A DNA stretch of 64,000 nucleotides from Agriotes lineatus. Lineage: Eukaryota; Arthropoda; Insecta; Coleoptera; Elateridae. Positions within the stretch are counted from its first letter, which is position 1. The number at the start of each line of letters is the position of its first letter. The stretch spans positions 17,689,303 to 17,753,302 of the forward strand of contig OW679200.1 in the NCBI GenBank assembly GCA_940337035.1, in the 5' to 3' direction. Positions 21,310-31,368 of the stretch are shown here, piece after piece. A program made the translations under genes and the position numbers. Under the pieces are notes generated by a model. That model searched no databases. It had not been told where the DNA came from and worked only from the letters and a program-made list of their open reading frames with translations.

Positions 21310-24036
21310 GTCAAAAATACTTTAATCAAATGTTAAATATCCAAACTTGATTTAAATGAAAATTGTAAAAAAAACCTAATCCCAAAATGTAAATTTCAAA
21401 TTAAAATAGTCGAAAAACGTCAAGTATTCGAATCGCAATTGAATTTAGAAAATTAATTATTCTAAATTAGTTTCTAAATATATTGCTATGATACATAAAG
21501 GGCAGTCTATGTTGAAGATTAATTTAAATATAAAATTTGGTATATCAATATAATCAAATAAGAAAAATTTATAAAAGAATTGCCTGTTAAATTGAAAGTT
21601 ATTAATAGAATTTAATTTTGATGCAAACTAAGATGATATGTATAGCACTTGAGTATTCTTTAAAGGTTCTAAAAGGTATACGATAAATATATGCGCAGAT
21701 TACATATGACAAATATAATTTCTATTGAAATAATAGGATGAGTAGGTAGAACTCAAATTATTTTAATTTGTAGAGGGCATAAATAATTGTAACTTAGAAG
21801 CTAAGCAGTTTTTGTTACCATTATTCGAAAAACAACAACTAATAAAACAAAAAATGTAATTTTAATACAATTTTTCGATTCCATAAAAAAATTGAAATTT
21901 ACCCTAATTTTATTATGTGAATTAGTCAAATACATTTTAAAAGAGGTTTTAATAAATTAACGTGTGAAATATAAATGGAAACATAAAAGAAGATTATTAG
22001 TTATAAAGATGCAGTTATTGAAGATTATCAGAAGGTTATTTAATTAGATACAAGCAAGTAGAAGCAATAAGAAGAGAATAAGATTTGGATAGTTATTTAT
22101 TTTCATTAATACAAGTGATAAGGAGGTACATTAAAGTTACACATTGAGGGAGATGTCAATGGAGTACTGAGGATATGAGGATCTGACCACGCAAGATAAC
22201 AGAGGGACTTCAGGACACGAGAGATTCTGTTGGTTGCTGACGACAGAGATATCCAAAGTTGGAGCTAAAAAAGAAGAATATTAATCAAGGATCACCTAGG
22301 ATAGCGTACTTGCCGTGGAGCCATTGGAGCAGAGGGAACGTCTGGAAGGTGACAGTAGCTTTGCTGAGGTGGAACGAGACCTTTCCTGTTAGCAGCCAGG
22401 GTTTTGACAAATCAGCACATATTTGTCATTGAGCGGGACATCACTGCAGGACTAGTAAGGGGATCCAGGCAGTAGACGTCAGAAAGAGTGTTGTTTGGAC
22501 GTGACATTCAAGCAGCAAAAGTGAAAGTTTGTTCAGGTGGGTTTTTAAGTTTATCCTATTGAAGCTATATTAAATAAAAGGCAATTAAAAGAGTGTAATT
22601 AATATAATCAAGTACTTACTTTAGAGCATTGAGTCAATTACATGTGAGTAGAAAAAATATTTGTAATTTTTGGTTGAGAATATTGTTGGAGCATTGTTTG
22701 ACGTGCAAGGTGACAGTTAGTATCAGCACACAATTAAAAGTCATTATAAAAATAAAATTTCATTTAACAAACTCCTAGATTATCGAACCACCCCTAATAA
22801 GAGTCTCAAGGCGCTATTGATTCTTATAAAAGTTTGAAAATAATGTTAATTATCAAATACATTGCATTGCGTAGGTACTGATATATTAAATAAATATTTA
22901 GGCATACACAATCAAGTGGAGCCTTAACAATATTTACAATTATTTTAATGATTTGCCGCACCAAACTTGCTATATAACTTCTTAATATTTCATAAGAAAT
23001 GGGCACTAACCTTCTGATTGTTTATCGTGTACCTGAATGTGTTATCTCAGCTCCTAACTGGATAAATTCTAGTCATCAAACACCTTCCTGGGTTGTTCCC
23101 GACCAAATCAAAGCTCGTTGTAGCTCTTTCAAACCTCTATTATGCGGATAGACAGTTCAACAGCACTCACTTTTACTGGTTTTACTGTCTTTGTAGTAAT
23201 ATACCACGTTAAATGGGATAAAACAATTTTGAATATTATATTTGAATAATATTTGTGACTTATAGTCAAATTTGATCGTAGAGAATACTATATTGCTACT
23301 AGGTATCAAATCGTCAATTATTTTTCTTCACAATTAATGGGAATTTAACCCTTAACGTGACTATTTGTCGTAGATTATCAATTCAAGTTATTCTTTCTAC
23401 TGTTAACTTTGCTTGTCTTTAATTTATTTATAATTTACTTGATTCAATTTTAAAATAATTGTTCAGTTAGCAGTTTTGTTCATTTAAATGTTTTATATTT
23501 TTACTCAGATCTGGTATTTGTAGTATTAGCTTTGTTTTTCACTTGCGTTCTGACTTTCTTATCTTGGAGCTCAATTTATCTTCATTGCCACACTTGACTT
23601 GCATCTACTACAACGCCTGATAGTTATGCTACACGCATACCACCAACATCTTCATATTTCTCCCTCCAAAATGACTACATTTATTTTATACAAAACGCTT
23701 TTCTGGGCACATACCAATATTAATTTTTAATTCCAAATGTTACACACAGAATTGTTATTGTTATTTTCTTATACCTATTCTCCAAAACCTTGGAAATCAA
23801 ATATCAAAAAAATTACAGATTCCTACTTGTCAACCATTGTGACTTTTAGCTAAACATGTCACATTGTAGGTTAACTTGTTCTCTAATTTTGCCTGTCTCC
23901 AATTACTATGCCTCCTTGTGCAACAATAACCCTTTTATACAACAAATATGTAAGAAACAAACTTGCTTTATCCTTTCTAATAATATTTACTTTTGCAGAT
24001 ACAAACTGACGCTCTAAATATACAATTACAGTTGTT
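21310..24036. other. AT-rich intergenic region with one purine-rich patch
   Basis: Mostly very AT-rich. 22110-22545 differs: balanced GC, rich in GAG and CAG words, ending GTTTGTTCAG|GTGGGTTTTT, which fits a splice donor. It has no long open frame. It could be an untranslated exon or an old repeat; the sequence does not decide. No other features. Confidence 0.3.
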
Positions 24037-24309
24037 AAGTAACAAACGACTTCCGGGATTGGACCGTGTCATGATTGAGATCGAAGAACTCAACGTTTCG
24101 CCCACTTTCGTAAGGGGCTTCATCAGGAGGAAAAAAGCAAAAGAGCACGGTAACTCAACGTGTTAACCACGCCAGAGGCGAAACTCTTTGCAAAGGGAAG
24201 GGACAGAAGAGCACGGTAACTCAACGTGTTAACCACGTCAGAGGCGAAACTCGACTGACTATCGGAAGAAGAAAAGCGAGAATTTATAGGCAAGCGCCGT
24301 AGCGATTCA
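24037..24309. repeat. PLE terminal inverted repeat, left
   Basis: 273 bp, inverted copy of 26513-26787. Contains the hammerhead-like core (24095-24126) and two direct copies of AGAGCACGGTAACTCAACGT (24142 and 24208, period 66). The stop codon of the PLE frame (24309-24307) lies at its inner edge. Confidence 0.9.
24095..24126 (-). ncRNA. Hammerhead-like core, PLE left end
   Basis: On the minus strand (sense to the PLE frame): CTGATGA (24126-24120), a stem GCCC/GGGC with a loop, and GAAAC (24099-24095). One extra A separates CTGATGA from the stem. The third helix and cleavage site could not be placed by eye. PLE hammerheads are established; this instance needs a covariance check. Confidence 0.55.
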
Positions 24310-26532
24310 GCAAATGCCGTCGCGGTTCAGTGACGGAGGGCGGGGCTTAGGAATTAGCACTTTCCACATAGAAGGAAGGGGAAAGCCTTCGTCCCGATTG
24401 AAATTATTAGGGTGTTTGCAAATCTCAATGGCTTCGCGAATCTTTCTGCTAAAGAAGAATGGGGATTTGCAGATGATGAAAGTTTCATCAAAAAGGATCT
24501 TATGACCAGTATCGCGTTGGTGTTCGGCGATGGCCGATGATGAAACGAGACCTGACTTGAGACAGCGCTGGTGCTCAGAGATGCGAGTTTTCACCGAACG
24601 ACCTGTTTCACCAATGTATACAGCATTACAAGAGCAAGGGACTCTATAAACACCATTAGATGACATAGTGTTTAATTTATCCTTAGATGAAGGAAGAACC
24701 TGTGAGATTTTGCTCGGGGGTTTGAATACTGTTTTGATGTTTTGTTTTCGAAGAAACTTTCCTATGCGGTCCGTGACTTGGTGGATATAGGGAAGAAAGA
24801 CTATTGCTGCAGGAGGATCGGGTTTTGGAGGTTTGGGTGGCCGTGGGTGAAGATGGCGATTGATGGCAGACTGTATATCCCTGGAACGGTAACCGTTATT
24901 CCTAAGAGCTTTTCGAATGTGATTTAATTCATCGTGGATATTATCGGGTTGGGATATGGAAACAGCCCGGTGTACAAGTGAATTGATAACGGAAAGCTTT
25001 TGTGTAGGATGATGGTGGGAATCGGCATGTAGATAGCGATCAGTGTGAGTAGGTTTGCGATATACAGAATGACCAAGTTTGCCACTGGGTTGGCGAGAGA
25101 CCTGTACATCTAAGAAAGGAAGGGAACCGTTACTTTCTATCTCCATGGTAAAGTTAATGTCTGGATGTTGACTATTGAGATGATTTAAGAAGACGGGTAA
25201 CGTGTCTTTACCATGTGGCCAAATAATAAAGGTATCATCAACGTATCGGAACCAAACCTTGGGTTTTAATTCTGAAGATTCCAGAGCTACGGTTTCGAAA
25301 GCTTCCATGAAGATATTGGCAACGACAGGTGAAAGAGGAGAACCCATGGCCGCACCAGAAATTTGTTTAAAGAACTCACCTTGAAATAGGAAATAAGTGG
25401 AAGAGAGGCATTTTTCTATCAGGGCAGGTAGACTTGAAGACGTCTCCCCATGCTCTGATAACAACTGTTGGATTATGACTATGGAATCGGGAATAGGAAC
25501 TTTGGTAAAAAGGGAAGTGACATCGAAACTCACAAGTAAATCTTCAGGTTCAACGCTTATATTGGATATAAGTTCAACGAAATGGGCTGAATTGCGAACA
25601 TACGAGGGAGACTTACCAGTGAACTTTCTGAGGATAGTGGTTAGGTATTTAGCTAATGAGTAAGTAGGGGAATCTATGGTACTGACAATGGGCCTGAGGG
25701 GAATGTCTTGTTTATGGATTTTGGGAAGACCATAGAGCCGAGGAGGCTTTGAAGCTCGAGGAATCAACCTCCGTTGAATATCAGTAGACAGATCTGAAGA
25801 TTTTATGAGAGAAGTGACTTCCCGTTCGATTTTGGAAGTTGGGTCGCGAGAAAGTAGGGCATAAGAAGAATCTTGGAGTAAAGACTTAACCTTAGTGATG
25901 TACTCTGTTCGATCCATAACTACCGTAGCATTACCTTTATCAGCGGACAAAATTGAGATGTCGGAATTGGAACGTAAGGTTTTGAGAGCATTCCTTTCGT
26001 CTTTTGTAATGTTACTTTTGGGTGGTTTAGATGAACGTAAACACCTGACAGTTTCGAAGCGGACAAGATCGGCAACGTCTTTAGGAAGCGTTCTCACAGA
26101 AGATTCTATCGAACTAATAATCTCTTCCGTAGGAATGCTTTTGGGGGCTAGTGAAAAATTCAAACCTTTGGAAAGTATAGAATTTTCGCTAGGAGAGAGG
26201 GCATAAGAAGAAAGATTTATGACCGTCTTAGAACCACTTTGATCTGTAGAGACCTTAACCGATGACATCAAGGAATGAAACTTACGAAGATGAGTCGCAG
26301 TTGTCATTTCTAATGTTTTTTGGGCCTGTGTGTAGGTGATTGAATCGAAGAGAGACCAGTCAAGAAAGCTAAGAGTATTGGATAATTCTAAATGAAGATC
26401 TAACAATTGTCTTGAAATGGTATTGAGATCGTACCTCGTTTGATGAATGCGTTCACGAAGTAAAGCAAAGCTAGTGCGACGAAGGATTTTTTGAGAAGAG
26501 TGGGTTGAAATGTGAATCGCTACGGTGCTTGC
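24307..26532 (-). CDS. PLE protein: reverse transcriptase plus GIY-YIG endonuclease
   Basis: Open for 741 codons from just after a TAG at 26535-26533 to TGA at 24309-24307. There is no ATG in the first 75 codons; the first is at 26307 (MTTATHLRKF). Conserved sequence (RRTSFALLRERIHQTRYDL) lies upstream of that ATG, so translation may start at a non-AUG codon or after splicing. Counting residues from 26532: LYGLPKIHK near 266, SFDVTSLFTKVP near 335, GAAMGSPLSP near 393, catalytic FRYVDD near 429, and a C-terminal GIY-YIG domain with GVYRVPCSCNAVYIGETGR near 627 and EAIEICK near 700. The polymerase copies element RNA and the endonuclease nicks the target. Length and domain order fit endonuclease-bearing PLEs. 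No frameshift was seen. Confidence 0.92.
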   Translation of the reverse strand, partial: ASTVAIHISTHSSQKILRRTSFALLRERIHQTRYDLNTISRQLLDLHLELSNTLSFLDWSLFDSITYTQAQKTLEMTTATHLRKFHSLMSSVKVSTDQSGSKTVINLSSYALSPSENSILSKGLNFSLAPKSIPTEEIISSIESSVRTLPKDVADLVRFETVRCLRSSKPPKSNITKDERNALKTLRSNSDISILSADKGNATVVMDRTEYITKVKSLLQDSSYALLSRDPTSKIEREVTSLIKSSDLSTDIQRRLIPRASKPPRLYGLPKIHKQDIPLRPIVSTIDSPTYSLAKYLTTILRKFTGKSPSYVRNSAHFVELISNISVEPEDLLVSFDVTSLFTKVPIPDSIVIIQQLLSEHGETSSSLPALIEKCLSSTYFLFQGEFFKQISGAAMGSPLSPVVANIFMEAFETVALESSELKPKVWFRYVDDTFIIWPHGKDTLPVFLNHLNSQHPDINFTMEIESNGSLPFLDVQVSRQPSGKLGHSVYRKPTHTDRYLHADSHHHPTQKLSVINSLVHRAVSISQPDNIHDELNHIRKALRNNGYRSRDIQSAINRHLHPRPPKPPKPDPPAAIVFLPYIHQVTDRIGKFLRKQNIKTVFKPPSKISQVLPSSKDKLNTMSSNGVYRVPCSCNAVYIGETGRSVKTRISEHQRCLKSGLVSSSAIAEHQRDTGHKILFDETFIICKSPFFFSRKIREAIEICKHPNNFNRDEGFPLPSMWKVLIPKPRPPSLNRDGIC

Positions 26533-26787
26533 CTATAAATTCTCGCTTTTCTTCTTCCGATAGTCAGTCGAGTTTCGCCTCTGACGTGGTTAACACGTTG
26601 AGTTACCGTGCTCTTCTGTCCCTTCCCTTTGCAAAGAGTTTCGCCTCTGGCGTGGTTAACACGTTGAGTTACCGTGCTCTTTTGCTTTTTTCCTCCTGAT
26701 GAAGCCCCTTACGAAAGTGGGCGAAACGTTGAGTTCTTCGATCTCAATCATGACACGGTCCAATCCCGGAAGTCGTTTGTTACTTAA
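26513..26787. repeat. PLE terminal inverted repeat, right
   Basis: 275 bp, inverted copy of 24037-24309 with very few differences (for example CAAGCACCGTAG versus CAAGCGCCGTAG). It overlaps the first codons of the open frame, so the N-terminal coding sequence may lie partly in the repeat. Its hammerhead-like core is on the plus strand (26696-26727). Confidence 0.9.
26696..26727 (+). ncRNA. Hammerhead-like core, PLE right end
   Basis: CTGATGA (26696-26702), stem GCCC/GGGC and GAAAC (26723-26727), identical to the left core but antisense to the PLE frame. Only one of the two copies can be in the sense RNA of a single element. Confidence 0.5.
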
Positions 26788-27727
26788 TGACAATGGCCGT
26801 GAAAGCCTCAAAAAACTTACAATAATCATCGAGGTTTCTAATGGTAGGTTTCTAATGCCTCAATAAAACATTAGATTACCTATGCGCCCATTTCAATTTT
26901 GTAATTTTCTAAATTCTTGAGCTATGGATATTTACTGGTTAAAAAAAATATTAATATATAGGGGAAGTGATTTACTGTGCCCATTTTGAGAGATTGAGTC
27001 AAATATTGTTTATTGTGCTGTGCAGTAAATTTTTCCGAACGCTCACTATAAATGTGGGTAAAATTTTTCGAAATCTTCGATAGCTTAGTTTAGCGTTTCT
27101 GTATTGTGCAATTGCAATTCGACTGGTTAAAGCAGGATTAAAAATTATTTTTAAAGCAACCTTCAGCTGTGACCCCATGCCAATCTCGGTATGTAACGGA
27201 AGTCCTTCTTCGTACTTATTGAATAAGTTTAGGGATTATTTCAGCCCTGTTTGTGTTGCAAACATACAAAAAGATGTAAAATCTTTTCGTATTTTTCCTT
27301 TGGTTCACTTGTCACCATCAGCAGCTTGGTTCTTTTGGGAGTCATCATCAGAAGATCTGTAAGTGATCAGTTCTGTAAGTTCTTCCGAGTAACTGCTACT
27401 CTTACCCTTATCTTACATCTGGGACTGTTCAATGCGTTTTTCCCTCGTGTGGCTTTACTTCACACCTGTAGAAAGGCCGTACTACCCGTCTTTACAGTTT
27501 TAGTCACAGCCTTTGCATTGTCGCTTTATTCATTTGGGATTGTGCTAATTACATATTTTCTAACCCCTTTATTGTCTTAAAGCATAGTCTTGCTAACAAT
27601 AGAATTACCAGAATTTTTTGACAAGTATTTGAATGCCTTATTAAGTGACAATTTTATTTGGTTATGCAATGTAGTTTACTGCAAAGACGGCAAATTCAAT
27701 TACAAAATGTGGGAATTAAAAGTTATC
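26788..27727. other. Intergenic, no recognised gene
   Basis: Open frames of up to 109 codons at 27177-27580 are hydrophobic and T-rich with no motif. Nothing else recognised. Confidence 0.3.
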
Positions 27728-28339
27728 ACATATAATCTCATAAGAGCATTAATTCTTTCCGGAAATTTTTTTGAGTGCGTTCCAACAACGTCGTATTAAT
27801 TTGCCCGAGCGGGACGCGAGGGCAAATTAGGACGTTGTTGAATGCACGAAAAATAATTTCCGGATATGAATTAATGCTCGAATGCAGATTCGGTAAGAAA
27901 ATCGTAACGATACAAGCCCTCAAAGTTAGGCTGATCTACCTACAAAAAATTTCCAAGAAATTTTTTTGTTGTCTTGGATACGGCTCGTGAACTAATTTTT
28001 CTATTGGTCATTGATGAGTGTCGTACGATTTTCACATATAATCTCATAAGAGCATCAATTCTTTCCGGAAATTTTTTTGAGTGCGGTCCAACAACGTCGT
28101 ATTAATTTGCCCGAGCGGGACGCGAGGGCAAATTAGGACGTTGTTGGAATGCACGAAAATAATTTCCGGATATGAATTAATGCTCGAATGCAGATTCAGT
28201 AAGAAAATCGTAACGATACAAGCCCTCAAAGTTAGGCTGATCTACCTACAAAAAATTTCCAAGAAATTTTTTTATTGTCTTGGTTACGGCTCGTGAACTA
28301 ATTTTTCTATTGGTCATTAATGAGTGTCGTACGATTTTC
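27728..28339. repeat. 306-bp tandem duplication carrying foldback FB8
   Basis: Units 27728-28033 and 28034-28339 are nearly identical. Each holds a palindrome (27743-27880 and 28049-28186) with arms GAGCATTAATTC...GAATTAATGCTC, internal TTTCCGGAAAT, and centre GCCCGAGCGGGACGCGAGGGC. Each unit has single-base changes that improve or spoil arm pairing, so they have begun to diverge. Short mirrored open frames on both strands are by-products. Confidence 0.95.
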
Positions 28340-30828
28340 CCCAATATTTTTTGTTGTTGTTCACACTGACTGTAACATTAGAACAGTGTCTTTAGTGCAA
28401 TCCTGTAATCCCTCCATTTTTATTGTAATACTTGCAGCAGAAATGAGGTTTGAATACGTTACAAACTAGACGGATACACTGTTTACTTGATTTATACATG
28501 TCGTCTACGTGCAAAGATCAAGCTATTTGATGAACGTTGTGTTATATACAGTTGTTGCTCGTCAACACAATGAATATATTAATTGCATCTTTAAAATGAG
28601 TGTTTTTGCATTACAATGCGAAATCCGCGGGTGACGCTATATGGATTACCATTAAGAATTATCAGTTCTGGAGCAGATTCCCTGGTATTTATAATTGTTC
28701 CATGTAGTCACTGGCTTGCAGCGGTATCGTGTAACTCATTTTGCAAATTATACGTCCAAGTCGCACTGAATACGCCCTAAACTAATTAAGTACATTGTTT
28801 TTGCGGGTTTGAATACATCCAGCAACGGCTGTCTGACTAATTACGATCGGCAGTGATTTAATTATGCTGTCCTTTCGTCATCAGCCGCGACCTGGGAGCA
28901 CGTAGAAAAAATATACGTAGGATACTGCTTCAAACGGCATCTCAATTTAAACCAATAAAACCGATAAAAAGTGAGCCACAAATTAACTAATTTGTGCTGA
29001 TCGGAATTTTGGGTTCTCCAATTGCATGAGAATCCTTAGTTACTAAGGCTAGTTTTAAAATACAACAAAAATTTAAAAATAATTATCAATGGATTGATTG
29101 TTTTATTTTGAACAACTTTTTCAATGGTTAGAGTGTAGGGTAAAATATCCATTATGGAAATTAATCAGGAAGGGCAAAGCTAGAAAATCTTTGAATAGGC
29201 CCCAAGTCCAAACTTACTTATAGGATTAGTTGCTAATTATGTTGCCAAAAGTTCATTAAAAAACTTCCAAAATTTGCATAAAAGTTTGTGCAAACGCCAC
29301 GCTGGGGGCAAATTAAGTTACATAAGCGAAAACGATGAATAATTCACCCTGACAGAAGCGGCGAAATGAACTGCACTACCCTGGGCTGTTATATTTCGTT
29401 GTAATAAAATATGCATCGATCAGGCTAAATAACAATTCATGCGTGGCCTCTGTCTTACCACTATAATTATTCGGGAGCGCGTGTGTATTTTGTCATGAAT
29501 ATCGTTATTATTTGACTTGCTGTATCGTAAAATCTACGCTGCCCCTGGCTGTTGAAATGGATAATAACCATGCTGTTCACTTCGCGTGAACTTCCGTTGG
29601 TAGCAGGGAGAAAAATTGAAAGCTTATGAACTTGGGCAGCTGTTAAAATAAATAGTAGCTATTCTTTAAAATTACCCGTTAGCCTTGAAGCGACTGAAAC
29701 TGAATATTTTTTGGGATACTTTTATTGATTGTAATTAGAGTACGACTTGGGAAATATTCAAAATTCAACAAAAATGTGGGATTATGATTTGCGTGTGTTT
29801 CGATGATTTTCTTTTAACTAATATAGCGTAATGGTTCGCTACCCATAGCAATTCTTATTGCCTAATTAACTAAATGAATAGGGTAAAAATGAGCACAGAA
29901 TTAAATATATTATTTATTGCAAGATACTTTACATTAATAAGTACACATGATGTGAGCAGCAATAACTAATTATTTGAGGGATAAAAGTGAGCATGAAAAA
30001 AGCAGGTTTCATATGGGTTACGTTCAGAGTTTCAGATATGATAAATGTTCGGAAGGGCTAATGCAATTTAACTTGTAACTGACGGATTTGAGTTTATTAA
30101 TGTCAGACATCATGTGAAGAAAATATACAGAATGATTTGTTAAGTACAGAAAAAGTATGAGCGTTATGTATTAAAAGTGTAAGCCAGATAACGGCAAATT
30201 AGCTGAAAGGTAAACCAAACAGTGCTAGCAAAAAAATATTGCAAAGAGCAATGAAAAATGGAAGGCAACCGATCGAAAGACAGTTAGTGAGACGGGAAAG
30301 GAACTCCAAGTGTATCAGTGCAGACATGACATCAAAACTGTAGTCCATAAGGTCAATCATGTTATCAATCCTAAAATTTGTGTTGGGGCCGGTTTGAGCT
30401 CCTCAGTTTATCACATAAAATTCTAAATAAAAAGTAATTTTTAATATCATTTGTGTATAGTTATTAACCAGTGTGCAGTGTACCACAGATCGTTTTGTTG
30501 CTGAGTCAAATTTAGAGGTTATCTAAACGTCAGATGGAAATAGGCATTTGCCCTAATACCCGAGTTAAATTGGCATTCAACGAGTTATTTGTCATGCAAA
30601 AGTTTTTCTTAATTGTGTGAACCAAGTTTGTCTCATGTTCTACGGAGCTAAGCCCGAATTTATTGCGGATAGATAAAATAGGAATGAGCGATGAACCATT
30701 TATTTGTGGTAATAAATTACACTTTTTTATTTGCTCTGAGTTTGACAGGCAGGTTCGTAATTGAATCTAATACATTTTATAAAGTGTAGCATTCCTTGCC
30801 ATTAATTATTTTATTTAATAGTAATTTA
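28340..30828. other. Repeat-poor intergenic stretch
   Basis: 28580-29700 has no recognised repeat and less simple composition than its surroundings. It includes several TAATTA-type homeodomain sites (for example near 28785, 28835 and 28855). No exon was identified. It could be regulatory DNA of a distant gene; this is a guess. 29.7-30.8 kb is plain AT-rich sequence. Confidence 0.25.
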
Positions 30829-30944
30829 TTATACAAGACGATAAAGTTAAATTTTATCCACGAGTGAATCGTTTAACGTCGAGACGCAGTCGAGACGTTA
30901 ATGATTCAAGAGTGGATAGAAATAACTTTATCGTCGTGTATAAT
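30829..30944. repeat. Foldback FB9
   Basis: Arms TATACAAGACGATAAAGTTA and TAACTTTATCGTCGTGTATA, continuing with TTTATCCAC/GTGGATAGA and TTTAACGTCGAGAC/GTCGAGACGTTAA around GCA. About 116 bp, arms 55 bp, short loop. Confidence 0.85.
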
Positions 30945-31220
30945 ACAATATTTTTTTCTATAGCAAGAACGTTAACAATTTCAAAAGAAAATAATGACAG
31001 TTAATCACATTTCAAAATGTCAGTAGCTAGATTGGGTTGCTACGATAATACGAAGCTGTCATATTTAATTTTAACAAAAGTTAGAAAATTAAATTACTTT
31101 ACCGGTTTCAGGATATTAAGCCTTTGTTTACATATAAAAAAGTGGGCTGGTAACTAGATCATAACTTATCTGTAGGGTAATGGAATATTACCCTGCATGG
31201 CAACCATAACCATATAGCAA

Positions 31221-31368
31221 CCGATAAACTATTGAACATATCACGGATGTTATGATCATAACAGCCTCAGATGTTTTAAAATCCTCGCTCTACGAGCTCG
31301 GATTTCAAAACATCTGCGGCAGTTATGATACTCATAACATTCCTAGATATGTTAATAGCTATTATCTA
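31221..31368. repeat. Foldback FB10
   Basis: Arms pair over about 60 bp: TTGAACATATC...ATGTTATGA...CAGATGTTTTAAAATCC with GGATTTCAAAACATCTG...TCATAACAT...GATATGTTAA. Centre TCGCTCTACGAGC. A further 300 bases of flanking sequence contain shorter inverted words (TTAAAGTGCTACTTTATC and GTTAAAGTAAAAC) and may belong to the same element. Confidence 0.8.

Larger units (their letters stand above)
24037..26787 (-). mobile_element. Penelope-like element (PLE)
   Basis: 2751-bp element bounded by inverted repeats of about 274 bp that both begin TTAAGTAACAAACGACTTCC. It encodes one long minus-strand frame with a PLE reverse transcriptase and a GIY-YIG endonuclease. The termini hold hammerhead-like cores, a known hallmark of PLEs. 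The terminal repeats are almost identical to each other and the frame is unbroken, so the insertion is recent or the element may still be active. No clear target duplication was found. Confidence 0.9.

Noticed and set aside
24742..26206. Plus-strand open frames opposite the PLE frame
   Set aside because: They mirror the codon structure of the reverse-transcriptase frame and contain no domains.
27738..28296. Small paired frames of 61 and 71 codons on both strands
   Set aside because: They arise because the DNA is palindromic and duplicated; each appears twice with the same spacing of 306 bp.
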